Assembly (NCBI GenBank): GCA_945870025.1
Contig: CAMBQN010000017.1
Span: 1-56,607, forward strand
DNA: 56,607 nucleotides
Direction: 5' to 3'
DNA from: Akkermansia muciniphila
GTDB lineage: Bacteria > Verrucomicrobiota > Kiritimatiellia > RFP12 > JAAYNR01
The notes under the pieces were generated by a model, which was not told the origin of the DNA, ran no database searches, and worked only from the letters and a program-made list of their open reading frames with translations. Of the stretch, positions 25,414 to 32,856 are shown piece after piece; the first letter of the stretch is position 1; each line of letters starts with the position of its first letter. The translations under genes were made by a program, and so were the position numbers.

Positions 25414-25791
25414 GTGAGTAAGCTAATCTTCGAGCAGGAGAGCTATGCGATCCGTGGTGCGGCATTCGAGGTGTACAAGGAGATGGGGCACGGCTTTCTA
25501 GAGGCCGTATACCAAGAATGCATGGAAAAGGAACTGATCAGAAAGGGCGTGCCCTTCACGTCCCAACAAGGCATTACGCTATCCTATAAGGGCGAGAAAC
25601 TCGAACAAACGTACGTGCCAGACCTGATTTGTTTCGGTCAGATCATCGTCGAACTGAAAGCCGTTTCCGAACTCGCACCACCACATGAAGCGCAGTTGCT
25701 GAACTACCTTCGCGCAACGGGCATGAAGCTCGGCTTTCTTATCAACTTCGGCAGCCACCCTTCTGTACAGATCGAACGGAGGGCTCTATGA
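25414..25791 (+). CDS. GxxExxY protein (PD-(D/E)xK-like)
   Basis: 125 residues from GTG at 25414, with GGAAGGAG 7 nt upstream. The signature GHGFLEAVYQ gives Gly27-x-x-Glu30-x-x-Tyr33. YVPDLICFGQIIVELKAV holds the Asp and the Glu-x-Lys of the PD-(D/E)xK nuclease superfamily to which this family is assigned. Biological role is unknown. It separates hsdS from hsdR, which are normally adjacent, and is flanked on both sides by identical-phase TTCCGTG triplets. The stop overlaps the hsdR start (ATGA). Confidence 0.9.
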   Translation: MSKLIFEQESYAIRGAAFEVYKEMGHGFLEAVYQECMEKELIRKGVPFTSQQGITLSYKGEKLEQTYVPDLICFGQIIVELKAVSELAPPHEAQLLNYLRATGMKLGFLINFGSHPSVQIERRAL

Positions 25792-28700
25792 GCAGTCCTA
25801 CATCCCTTCTGTGTCCTTCCGTGCCTTCCGTGGTTGACTCCCTCCCTGATTTTGACGAAGCGTCTTCGTCCCAAATTCCCGCTCTGCTGGAGCTGGTGAA
25901 TCTGGGCTACACCTACATTCCCCGTGAAAAAATCGCCGAACTGCGCGATGGCGCTTCGCAGTACATTCTGCGCGGCATCGCCTTCGATGCCCTGCGCAAG
26001 ATCAACAGCACGGATATTTCGGACAAGAGCATCCGCGACGCTCTCTTTGATGCGGAAAAGCAGATCGACATGGGCGCGGGTGTGTTCAAGGCCTCGGAAG
26101 AGATCTTTTCGCTTTTGCTTGCTGGCCGGTCGGTGCCGGAACTGATCAACGGGCGGCGGACCTCTCCGCAAATGCAGTTCATCGACTGGCGGAAGCCGGC
26201 GAACAATGCGTTCCATGTCTGCGCCGAATTCGAATTGTCCGAAGGCGGCGACCGCCGCCCGGATATCGTGGTGTTTGTGAACGGCATTCCGTTCGCCGTG
26301 ATTGAGAACAAAAAGGCTTCGGTCAAATTGGCGGAAGCCGTGGCACAGATGGTGCGCAACCAGGGCCGTACCGAGACCCCGAAGTTTTTCATCTTTCCGC
26401 AAATCCTGATCGCCACTAACATGCGCGAGCTGAAGTACGGCACGATGCTGACGCCCTCGCGCTTCTATTCGCACTGGAAGGAAAAGGATGTCGATTCCGC
26501 CGCTTTCGACGCCGAGGTGTCCGCGCTCATCAACAAGCCGGTGACCGCGGATGTGGTCGGCCAAATATCCCAGGACCTCTGTCGGTGCGAACTGCCTGCT
26601 CCCGAGCCACGCGCGGTGACGGAGCAGGATCGCGGCATCTATGCGCTGCTGCGCCCCGAGCGCATGCTGGATCTGGTACGCAATTTCATCCTCTATGACA
26701 ACAGCATCAAGAAGATCGCCCGCTATCAGCAGTATTTCGCGATCAAGAAGGCCATGGCCAAGCTGAAGACGTTCGATGAATATGGGCGTCGGCGCGGCGG
26801 GCTGATCTGGCACACGCAGGGCTCGGGCAAGAGCCTGACGATGGTGATGCTGGTCAAATGCCTGATCGACGATCCTGAGATCGTCCTGCCTCGCGTGCTG
26901 GTGGTGACCGACCGGCGCGACCTCGACCGGCAGATCAGCGAAACCTTCGCGGCCTGCAACATCAAGAAGGATGTCAAAAAGACGACCAACAGCGCAGAGC
27001 TGCTGCAACTGATTAAAGAGAAGGACCAGCGGGTCATCACCGCGCTCATCCATAAATTTAGGGCGGACACAAGGCACACCCTTACGTACGGGCGGGCCTT
27101 GTGTCCGCCCTTTGTCGACACCGATCCGAATGTGTTTGTGCTGATCGACGAGGCGCACCGCACGCAGGCGGGCCAGGCGAACACCGAGCTGAACCTGGTG
27201 CTGCCGAAGGCCTGCCAGATCGGCTTTACCGGCACACCGCTGATGAAGCGGGAGAAGTCGAGCGCGGCCAAGTTCGGCGGGATCATCGACGCCTACACCA
27301 TTTCCGAGGCCGAGGCGGACGGCGTGGTGCTGCCGCTGATCTATCAGCCGCGCTTTGTGGAACTGAGCGTGCAGCAGAAGATGCTGGATCAGTTTTATGA
27401 CCACATCACGCAGGATCTGACCGATGAGCAGAAGAAAGACCTGCAGCAGAAGTTCAATTCGTCGCAGATCATCGAGGAGACCTCCCAGCGAATCGAAACG
27501 ATCGCGTTGGACATCCTGAACCACTATACCCGATTTGCCGACACCGGCCTGAAGGCGCAGGTCGTGGCACCCTCCAAATATGCGGCGGTGATGTTCCAGA
27601 AAGCGTTTGAGCTTTGCAGGGGCGAGGGTGAGGGCGACAAGCAGGGCGCCCTGACGGCGGTGATCATTTCGGAGTCGGCCGACAAGGAAGAGGACGATCA
27701 GTTGCCCGAGCATAAAAGGGAAGTGGTGAAGTTTCTGGCCGATGAGAAGCACCGATTCGGCTCCTCGCTTCTGAAGCGCGAGAAAGACCTGATCGACGAT
27801 TTCAGGGACAACCCGGACGGCGTCCGGATGCTGGTCGTGGTGGACAAGCTGCTGACGGGATTTGACGCCCCGCGCAACACGTTCCTCTATCTGGCGAAGC
27901 AGTTGAAGGATCACAACCTGCTTCAGGCCATTGCCCGCGTCAACCGTCTGTTCGACGGCGACGATGGCAAGGAGGCCAAGGTCAACGGGTTTGTGATCGA
28001 CTACTCCAAGAACGCCAAGAATCTGCGCGACGCCATGGAGCTGTTCTCCAACTACGACCCCGAAGACATCGAGCGGGCCTTGCTGAACACAGACGAGAAG
28101 ATCGCTGGGCTGGAGCGGATTTATCAGGAGTTGCACGGCATCTTCAATGCCGTCCGCAACAAGCAGGACACCGAGGAATACATCCGGGTGCTGGAAGACG
28201 ACGTTGAAACCCGCGAGCATTTTTACGAGCTGGTGGATGAATTCACCCGCCAGTTCGCCGCGTGTCAGATGCTTTACGACTTCACGCAGAAGTTTGACGA
28301 AGAGAAGCTGCGCCGTTTCGCGTTGGATCTCAAGCGTTTCGTGGAGCTGAAGAAGATCCAGAAGATCAAAAACGCGGAAACCGTCGATTTCTCCAAATAC
28401 GAAGACCAGATCCGCCGCATTTTGGACAAATACGTCTCGGCGGAGTATGTGACAGAGCTGGCCGAGCCTTTCTGCGTCCGCGAATCGGCGGAGTTCAACG
28501 CCTATATCGAGAATATTGGCCGAGGCCTCTCCGACAAATCCAAGGCGGAGGCCATTGCCGCGCAGACCAAACGGACCATCAAAGAGAATTACGACCGTGA
28601 TCCGGAGTTTTACCGCCAATTCAGCGAGAAAATAGCCCGGTTGATCGCAGAGTTGAAGATCGCCAAGGAAGAGGACGTAAAGGCGTTGCTGGGCGAAGCC

Positions 28701-29063
28701 AAGAAGGTTCAGAGTCAGGTCGTCGATTACGAGGACAGCGACATCCCCGCCCCACTCAAAGAGCGCAAGCCGCTGCATCCGTTTTTCCGAAACCTGCACA
28801 GTAGACTGGCGGCGCACGCGCTGAGCACGGAACAGCTCTGCGAGATCGTCGAGACGATCTACCGGCTCATCGACAAGCACAAGATCGTAGACTGGGACAC
28901 CGACGTCGAGGTCGAGCGCCGGGTCCGCATGGAGATCGAAGACTACCTCTTTGACACGGTGAAAACCACTTACGGCGCTCCGTTGACCCTGGAAGAGATC
29001 GACGCCCTGCTGTCCATGATCTGGGATCTGGCGGTGCAAAACAAAGATGAAGCCGGGCTGTGA
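25788..29063 (+). CDS. hsdR: Type I restriction enzyme, ATP-dependent motor/nuclease subunit
   Basis: 1091 residues. The nuclease domain has RRPDIVVFVNGIPFAVIENKK (Asp and Glu-x-Lys near 158-172). The SF2 translocase has Walker A HTQGSGKSLTMVM near 343, DEAH in FVLIDEAHRTQ near 452, GFTGTPLMKRE, and motif VI near LLQAIARVNRLF. A helical C-terminal region contacts HsdM. It translocates DNA and cuts at collision sites when the HsdS target is unmethylated. The first about 20 residues (LLCPSVPSVV) are encoded by a TTCCGTG repeat and unusual for the family. Residues 425-442, just before DEAH, come from an in-frame palindromic insertion. Confidence 0.96.
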   Translation: MSSPTSLLCPSVPSVVDSLPDFDEASSSQIPALLELVNLGYTYIPREKIAELRDGASQYILRGIAFDALRKINSTDISDKSIRDALFDAEKQIDMGAGVFKASEEIFSLLLAGRSVPELINGRRTSPQMQFIDWRKPANNAFHVCAEFELSEGGDRRPDIVVFVNGIPFAVIENKKASVKLAEAVAQMVRNQGRTETPKFFIFPQILIATNMRELKYGTMLTPSRFYSHWKEKDVDSAAFDAEVSALINKPVTADVVGQISQDLCRCELPAPEPRAVTEQDRGIYALLRPERMLDLVRNFILYDNSIKKIARYQQYFAIKKAMAKLKTFDEYGRRRGGLIWHTQGSGKSLTMVMLVKCLIDDPEIVLPRVLVVTDRRDLDRQISETFAACNIKKDVKKTTNSAELLQLIKEKDQRVITALIHKFRADTRHTLTYGRALCPPFVDTDPNVFVLIDEAHRTQAGQANTELNLVLPKACQIGFTGTPLMKREKSSAAKFGGIIDAYTISEAEADGVVLPLIYQPRFVELSVQQKMLDQFYDHITQDLTDEQKKDLQQKFNSSQIIEETSQRIETIALDILNHYTRFADTGLKAQVVAPSKYAAVMFQKAFELCRGEGEGDKQGALTAVIISESADKEEDDQLPEHKREVVKFLADEKHRFGSSLLKREKDLIDDFRDNPDGVRMLVVVDKLLTGFDAPRNTFLYLAKQLKDHNLLQAIARVNRLFDGDDGKEAKVNGFVIDYSKNAKNLRDAMELFSNYDPEDIERALLNTDEKIAGLERIYQELHGIFNAVRNKQDTEEYIRVLEDDVETREHFYELVDEFTRQFAACQMLYDFTQKFDEEKLRRFALDLKRFVELKKIQKIKNAETVDFSKYEDQIRRILDKYVSAEYVTELAEPFCVRESAEFNAYIENIGRGLSDKSKAEAIAAQTKRTIKENYDRDPEFYRQFSEKIARLIAELKIAKEEDVKALLGEAKKVQSQVVDYEDSDIPAPLKERKPLHPFFRNLHSRLAAHALSTEQLCEIVETIYRLIDKHKIVDWDTDVEVERRVRMEIEDYLFDTVKTTYGAPLTLEEIDALLSMIWDLAVQNKDEAGL
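25807..25833. repeat. TTCCGTG triplet, third copy, inside hsdR 5' end
   Basis: TTCTGTG at 25807, TTCCGTG at 25817 and 25826 (10 and 9 bp spacing), in the same direction and phase as the triplet at 25350. The two therefore form direct repeats on either side of the GxxExxY gene. Confidence 0.85.
27060..27113 (+). repeat. 18-codon palindromic element inserted in frame in hsdR
   Basis: AGGGCGGACACAAGGC (27060-27075) and GCCTTGTGTCCGCCCT (27096-27111) are perfect 16-bp inverted repeats around a 20-nt loop. The interval adds the 18 residues from Arg425 to Phe442 between the KF and VDTDPNVFVLIDEAH segments of HsdR without breaking the frame. Their composition (ALCPPF) is unlike the rest of the helicase. 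It resembles REP/RPE-type elements that invade coding sequence. Confidence 0.85.
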
Positions 29064-29770
29064 TGCAGAAGCGTTTTACATACGACCGGGTCGCGTTCGA
29101 CTTTCGCCTGACACTCGAAGCGCGGCGAACCATTTCCGTTGACGTTCTTCCCGACCAGTCGGTGAGAGTCAAAGCGCCCCTGCACGCCACCGACGAGAAG
29201 ATCAACGGCTTTCTGCAGCGCAAATGCCGGCAGATTCTTAAACACCGGCGTTACTTCGCCCAGTTCAAGCCACTGGCCCCAAAAGAATACGTCAGCGGCG
29301 AAACCTTTCGTTATCTGGGGCGGAACTACAAGCTGCTCATCCGCAAAACGGCGGAGCAAGAGCGGGTTTCGCTCCAGATGGGAACACTGACCGTCTTCAG
29401 CCTGAGTCCCCATGACCGGCCCCACACGCGGGACCTGCTTGATGCTTGGTACACTGAAAAAGCCCGGCAACACTTTGCGGAAAGGCTTAAGCTTTGCGCA
29501 TCGCAGTTTGCCCCAAAAGATCCGCCGGCACTTGGCATCCGCCGGCTGACCAAGCGGTGGGGGAGTTATTCACGCAAAACTCACCGGATCTGGCTCAATC
29601 TTGAACTGATCAAGGCCTCCAGAACGCAGATCGACTACGTACTGACGCACGAATTCTGCCACATCACGCGCACCGCGCATGACAAAGCCTTCTACCGCCT
29701 GCTGAGCAGCATCCTGCCAGACTGGCAGAAGATGAAGGCCGAACTCGAACGCTCTCTGTTGTCGATTTGA
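29060..29770 (+). CDS. YgjP-like zinc metallopeptidase (SprT/M48-related), last gene of the defence operon
   Basis: 236 residues, start overlapping the hsdR stop by 4 bp. A beta-rich N-terminal domain (ISVDVLPDQSVRVKAPLHAT, YLGRNYKLLIRK) is followed by a short metallopeptidase domain. The latter has TKRWGSYSRKTHRIWLNLEL and DYVLTHEFCHITRTAHDKAFY, in which His197, His201 and His207 are the likely zinc ligands and Glu198 the catalyst. Homologues very often follow hsdR. A role in processing or disposing of restriction subunits is plausible but not shown. Confidence 0.9.
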   Translation: MMQKRFTYDRVAFDFRLTLEARRTISVDVLPDQSVRVKAPLHATDEKINGFLQRKCRQILKHRRYFAQFKPLAPKEYVSGETFRYLGRNYKLLIRKTAEQERVSLQMGTLTVFSLSPHDRPHTRDLLDAWYTEKARQHFAERLKLCASQFAPKDPPALGIRRLTKRWGSYSRKTHRIWLNLELIKASRTQIDYVLTHEFCHITRTAHDKAFYRLLSSILPDWQKMKAELERSLLSI

Positions 29771-29785
29771 AGGCCTCACGCCTTC
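29769..29785. terminator. Small hairpin between convergent genes
   Basis: GAAGGC (29769-29774), loop CTCAC, GCCTTC (29780-29785), starting in the stop codon of the defence operon and overlapping the end of the glycosylase gene. There is no T-tract, so termination by this hairpin alone is doubtful. Confidence 0.3.
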
Positions 29786-30390
29786 CACGCCTTGCCGCCG
29801 TCGGCTACACGCCAGAGGTAGAGGGCGGCGAGGGAGCGGTGCGGTGCCCAACGTTCGCCCGCCAGGGCCAGGGCTTTGGGCGCGGGCATCTCGGACTGGG
29901 AATAGGCAATGGCGTAGCCCCTGCGCACGCCGAAGTCGCCAGCGGGGAGGACGTCGGGGCGGCCGAGGGTGAAGATCAGAAACATTTCCACAGTCCATCG
30001 TCCGATGCCGCGGATGTCGCTGAGGCGCGCGATCAGCGTCTCATCATCGAGCGCGCGGCAGTCCGCAAGCGTGGGCAGGCGGCCGTCCTGCGCATGCCGG
30101 GCGAGGTCGCGCAGCGCGGCGATCTTGTTGCGGGAGATGCCCGCCGCACGCAGGGCCTCATCCGGCGCGTCGAGCAGGGCGCCCGGCGCTGGCAAGACGC
30201 CGTTTCCGATCTGGGTGACGAGGCGGCCGAAGATGGTGGCCGCAGCCTTGGCGTGAAGCTGCTGGTAGACGATCGACTCGCACAGCGCTTCATACGGCTC
30301 ACGTTGGGCGGCCGGCACCCGCAGCTTGCCGAAGCGCGTGATCAGTCCGGCCATGACGGGATCTTGGGAGAGATGGAGGTGTTTGTTCAT
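29776..30390 (-). CDS. DNA-3-methyladenine glycosylase II family protein (HhH-GPD)
   Basis: Base-excision repair enzyme removing alkylated purines. From ATG at 30390 the product has 204 residues; an ATG at 30417 is also possible. EPYEALCESIVYQQLHAKAA opens the helical domain. The helix-hairpin-helix is LSDIRGIGRWTVEMFLIFTL, and the catalytic Asp lies in RPDVLPAGDFGVRRGYA. The C-terminal WAPHRSLAALYLWRV matches AlkA/MAG proteins. It lacks the N-terminal domain of E. coli AlkA and so is of the short MAG type. It converges on the defence operon. Confidence 0.92.
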   Translation of the reverse strand: MNKHLHLSQDPVMAGLITRFGKLRVPAAQREPYEALCESIVYQQLHAKAAATIFGRLVTQIGNGVLPAPGALLDAPDEALRAAGISRNKIAALRDLARHAQDGRLPTLADCRALDDETLIARLSDIRGIGRWTVEMFLIFTLGRPDVLPAGDFGVRRGYAIAYSQSEMPAPKALALAGERWAPHRSLAALYLWRVADGGKAWKA

Positions 30391-30501
30391 AAGGGGCGTC
30401 TTTCTTGCGACGTGCATTCGGCCGTGAGTGGAATGATACCCCGATACCGGCGCATCGTGCAATCGTGATTTTGGGGCCATGGGTCGCTTATCACGGCGAT
30501 T

Positions 30502-30623
30502 CTAATTATGAGGCGATTAGGTCATCGGGGTCGGGGTCGGTATCGGAATCGGGGTCGATTTTCCTTTGGTTTTTTCGATACCGATACCGACCCCGACGCC
30601 GATGGTCCCATCTCCAAAATTGC
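30502..30623. repeat. MITE-like palindromic element, copy C
   Basis: It starts with the full CTAATTATG terminal repeat and keeps the same arms and orientation as copy A. It is about 122 bp, with one GATACC unit fewer on the right and a decayed right terminus (CCAAAATTG). It ends about 28 bp before the -35 box of the next gene. Confidence 0.88.
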
Positions 30624-30650
30624 TGGTCACGACAGTTATCACGGCGAATC

Positions 30651-30679
30651 TTGACACACACCCTTCACACGGCTACCCT
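30651..30679 (+). promoter_or_regulatory. Putative sigma70 promoter
   Basis: TTGACA (30651-30656), 17-bp spacer, TACCCT (30674-30679), 40 bp upstream of the ATG at 30719. Confidence 0.55.
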
Positions 30680-30718
30680 TCTAATCGGACTTTCGTTTTG
30701 CAGGAGTCGCGCCAACTT

Positions 30719-31120
30719 ATGAAAACACGCCATCCACAACCGCCATCCGCCGATGAACGGCACTGGTATGATATCGCGGAGCGGGTCGTGAGCGATGTGC
30801 GCGGCGCGCTTCCCGATGATCTGCGCGCGGCGGCGGATGAGGTCCCCGTCATCATCGAGGAGCGTCCCGGACGGGTGTTGCGCGACGCCGGATTACCCGA
30901 TGATTTGCTGGGCATCTTTGACGCGCCAGCCTATGCCGACACACTGACCGATACCGATCTGCGCCCGCCCGCCATCCGCCTCTTCATCCGCAACCTGCGC
31001 GATGAGGCCGACGATGACCCTGACATCTTCCGCGAGGAGGTGCGCGTGACCTACCTGCACGAACTCGGGCATCTCCTGGGCCTCGACGAAGACGATCTCG
31101 ATGCCCGCGGCCTCGCGTAA
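30719..31120 (+). CDS. Small zincin-like metallopeptidase-family protein
   Basis: 133 residues from the ATG at 30719 (GCAGGAG upstream); an in-frame start at 30566 would translate the repeat and is rejected. The C-terminus carries TYLHELGHLLGLDEDDL, an HExxHxxG zinc motif followed by an acidic metal-binding region, as in the COG3824 family of small possible metalloproteases. The N-terminal half is acidic, helical and Asp-rich (DDLRAAADEVPV). The protein is cytoplasmic with no signal peptide; substrate unknown. Confidence 0.85.
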   Translation: MKTRHPQPPSADERHWYDIAERVVSDVRGALPDDLRAAADEVPVIIEERPGRVLRDAGLPDDLLGIFDAPAYADTLTDTDLRPPAIRLFIRNLRDEADDDPDIFREEVRVTYLHELGHLLGLDEDDLDARGLA

Positions 31121-31152
31121 CGGAGGCAGCCGCTGGGGATCCTATTTATGTC

Positions 31153-31222
31153 CAACGCCCAACGCTCAACGCCCAAGGCCCAAGGCCCAACATCCAACGC
31201 CCAACACTCAACATCCAACGCG
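31153..31222. repeat. Heptamer array, ten units of CCAACGC type
   Basis: Ten consecutive 7-bp units (CCAACGC, CCAACGC, TCAACGC, CCAAGGC, CCAAGGC, CCAACAT, CCAACGC, CCAACAC, TCAACAT, CCAACGC) fill the gap between two convergent genes. They end one base before the stop codon of the downstream minus-strand gene. Confidence 0.92.
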
Positions 31223-31223
31223 C

Positions 31224-32498
31224 CTAGTGCCGGAAGCTTCTTTGACCGGTGAAGACCATGGCGACGCGGGCGTCGTTGCAGCAATCAATCACATCCCAGT
31301 CGCGCATGGCGCCGCCGGGCTGGACGATGGCGCTGATCCCTTCGCGAATGCCCACCTCGGCGCCGTCGCGGAAGGGAAAAAAGGCGTCGGAGACCATGCT
31401 GCATCCGATCAGTCCGCCGTGCCGGGCCTTGACCTCTTCATCAATTTCAGCCATGCGAGTCTGGCCCGCGTCACCGAACTTTAGGGTGAGCTCGTTGTAG
31501 GACGTGGCGTATTTTTCCCAGGCGAGCCAGTCGGCGAGCTTGCGGTAGGCCTTGTCGCGGGCGATCTCGGCGACGCCCACGCGGTCCTGCTCGCCGGTGC
31601 CGACGCCGACCGTCGCGCCGTCCTTGACGTAAAGCACGGAGTTGCTGGTGACACCCGCCTCGACCAGCCAGCCGAAGATCAGGTCATCATACTCCTGCGG
31701 CGTGGGCAGGCGCTTGATGCGGTGCACCGTGCCATCCTTCGTCGTGCATTCGGCGGGCAGGAGCTGGCTGGCGGTACGGGCTTCGGGGACGAACGACCAT
31801 TGGGCCACGATGCCGCCGTCGATGAGCGACTTGAAATCGACCACGCGCTGCGCCACGAAGCCGGTGAGGCGGGCCATGTTGCCGATGCGCATGACGCGCA
31901 GGTTTTTCTTGGTTGCAAAAAGGTCGAGCACGCCGGGACCGAACTCGGGGGCGACCACCACCTCGGCATAGTTCTCGGCTACGAGTTTGGCGGTTTCGAG
32001 ATCCACCTCGCGGTTCAGCGCGATGCAGCCGCCGAACGCCGCAAGGCGGTCGGCCTTGTTGGCACGGAAGTAGGCCTCGGTGAGGGAGGATCCCTTGGCC
32101 ACGCCGCAGGGGTTGTTGTGCTTGACGATCACGGCGCAGGGCGTGGCGTCGAGATAGCGGAGGATGTTGAGCGCGTTATCGGCGTCGGTGAGATTGGTCT
32201 TGCCGGGGTGCTTGCCCGACTGGAGCAGTTCAGGCTCCGAGGCGAGGATGCGTCCGGGCGCAATGGCGGTGACCTCGCCGAGGGTGAGGTTGCCGTTGAC
32301 CAGCTTGAACAGGGCGGCCTCCTGGCCCGGGTTCTCCCCGTAGCGCAGCCCCTTCATCTCGCCGTCGATCACCCAGGAGACCTTTTCGTAGCAGAGCGTC
32401 TGGCGCGTGGCTCCGTCGATGAAACTGATTTCCATCTTCGGGGTGAAGTGGTCGTCCATAATGGTTTTGTAAGCGGCTTTCAGGTCGGTTGCGGCCAT
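31224..32498 (-). CDS. AICAR transformylase (PurH C-terminal domain only)
   Basis: Transfers a formyl group from 10-formyl-THF to AICAR in the penultimate step of purine synthesis. 424 residues, AGGAG 8 nt upstream of the start. GLRYGENPGQEAALF opens the domain. VIVKHNNPCGVAKGS holds the catalytic Lys-His, and AFFGG-like AAFGGCIALNREVD and DAFFPFRDGAEVGIREG are typical. The N-terminal MGS-like IMP cyclohydrolase domain of bifunctional PurH (about 200 residues) is missing, so ring closure must be done by another protein. The sequence LLQSGKHPGKTNLTD replaces the usual WEQVQGKELSYNN. Confidence 0.93.
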   Translation of the reverse strand: MAATDLKAAYKTIMDDHFTPKMEISFIDGATRQTLCYEKVSWVIDGEMKGLRYGENPGQEAALFKLVNGNLTLGEVTAIAPGRILASEPELLQSGKHPGKTNLTDADNALNILRYLDATPCAVIVKHNNPCGVAKGSSLTEAYFRANKADRLAAFGGCIALNREVDLETAKLVAENYAEVVVAPEFGPGVLDLFATKKNLRVMRIGNMARLTGFVAQRVVDFKSLIDGGIVAQWSFVPEARTASQLLPAECTTKDGTVHRIKRLPTPQEYDDLIFGWLVEAGVTSNSVLYVKDGATVGVGTGEQDRVGVAEIARDKAYRKLADWLAWEKYATSYNELTLKFGDAGQTRMAEIDEEVKARHGGLIGCSMVSDAFFPFRDGAEVGIREGISAIVQPGGAMRDWDVIDCCNDARVAMVFTGQRSFRH

Positions 32499-32510
32499 GG
32501 CGATTCTCCT

Positions 32511-32558
32511 GTGTGAGTGTGGGAGTGTGTGGGTGTGTAAGTGTGTGGGTGTGGGACA
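32511..32558. repeat. Octamer array GTGTGNGT x6
   Basis: Six 8-bp units (GTGTGAGT, GTGGGAGT, GTGTGGGT, GTGTAAGT, GTGTGGGT, GTGGGACA) lie immediately upstream of the AICARFT ribosome site on the minus strand, so they would be part of its 5' leader. The rest of 32499-32856 holds MITE copy D and the htpG promoter; no gene is visible. Confidence 0.85.
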
Positions 32559-32643
32559 CTGGGCAAGACGGACACACCTGTTCAGTCATGTGCGGCATAG
32601 CTTAGCCGCAGCCGCGACGTAAGGCAAGCGGAAAGCAGCAATT

Positions 32644-32771
32644 CTGATTATGGAGAGGGGGCCATCGGCGTCGGGATCGGGGTCGGTATCGGTATCGATA
32701 AAACCAACGGAAATTCGACCCCGATTCCGATACCGACCCCGACCCCGATGACTCAATCGCCTCATAATTAA
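32644..32771. repeat. MITE-like palindromic element, copy D (inverted)
   Basis: It is exactly 128 bp like copy A but in the opposite orientation: CTGATTATG at 32644 and CATAATTAA at 32763-32771, each 8/9 to the terminal repeat. The arms run GCGTCGGGATCGGGGTCGG and ACCCCGATTCCGATACCG. The element ends 22 bp before the htpG -35 box. Confidence 0.9.
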
Positions 32772-32793
32772 TGGGCTGTCAAAAACTCGCCGC

Positions 32794-32822
32794 TTGCCCT
32801 CATCGGCATTGGCCAGTACAAT
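32794..32822 (+). promoter_or_regulatory. Putative sigma70 promoter of htpG
   Basis: TTGCCC (32794-32799), 17-bp spacer, TACAAT (32817-32822). Transcription is expected near 32829 and the ATG is at 32857 with CAGGAG upstream. No heat-shock (sigma32 or CIRCE) sequence was seen. Confidence 0.65.
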
Positions 32823-32856
32823 ATCGCCTTCAATTTTCATCAACAGGAGCTAGTGC

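Noticed and set aside
25704-29039. Very long open frame (over 1100 codons) antisense to hsdR
   Set aside because: It mirrors hsdR codon structure, has no ribosome site and no family resemblance. GC-rich genes give such antisense frames routinely; the same holds for long antisense frames over icd, ilvC, tex, ppdK and hsdM.
30566-30718. Upstream in-frame start for the small zincin gene
   Set aside because: The extra residues (PIPTPTP...) come from the MITE-like repeat, and the promoter at 30651 lies downstream of that start.
31153-31222. Possible CRISPR array
   Set aside because: Units are 7 bp and contiguous without spacers, and no cas genes are present.
32586-32843. Minus-strand open frame across repeat copy D
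   Set aside because: It is made almost wholly of repeat sequence (RGRGRYRNRG pattern), which reads open in several frames in all copies.
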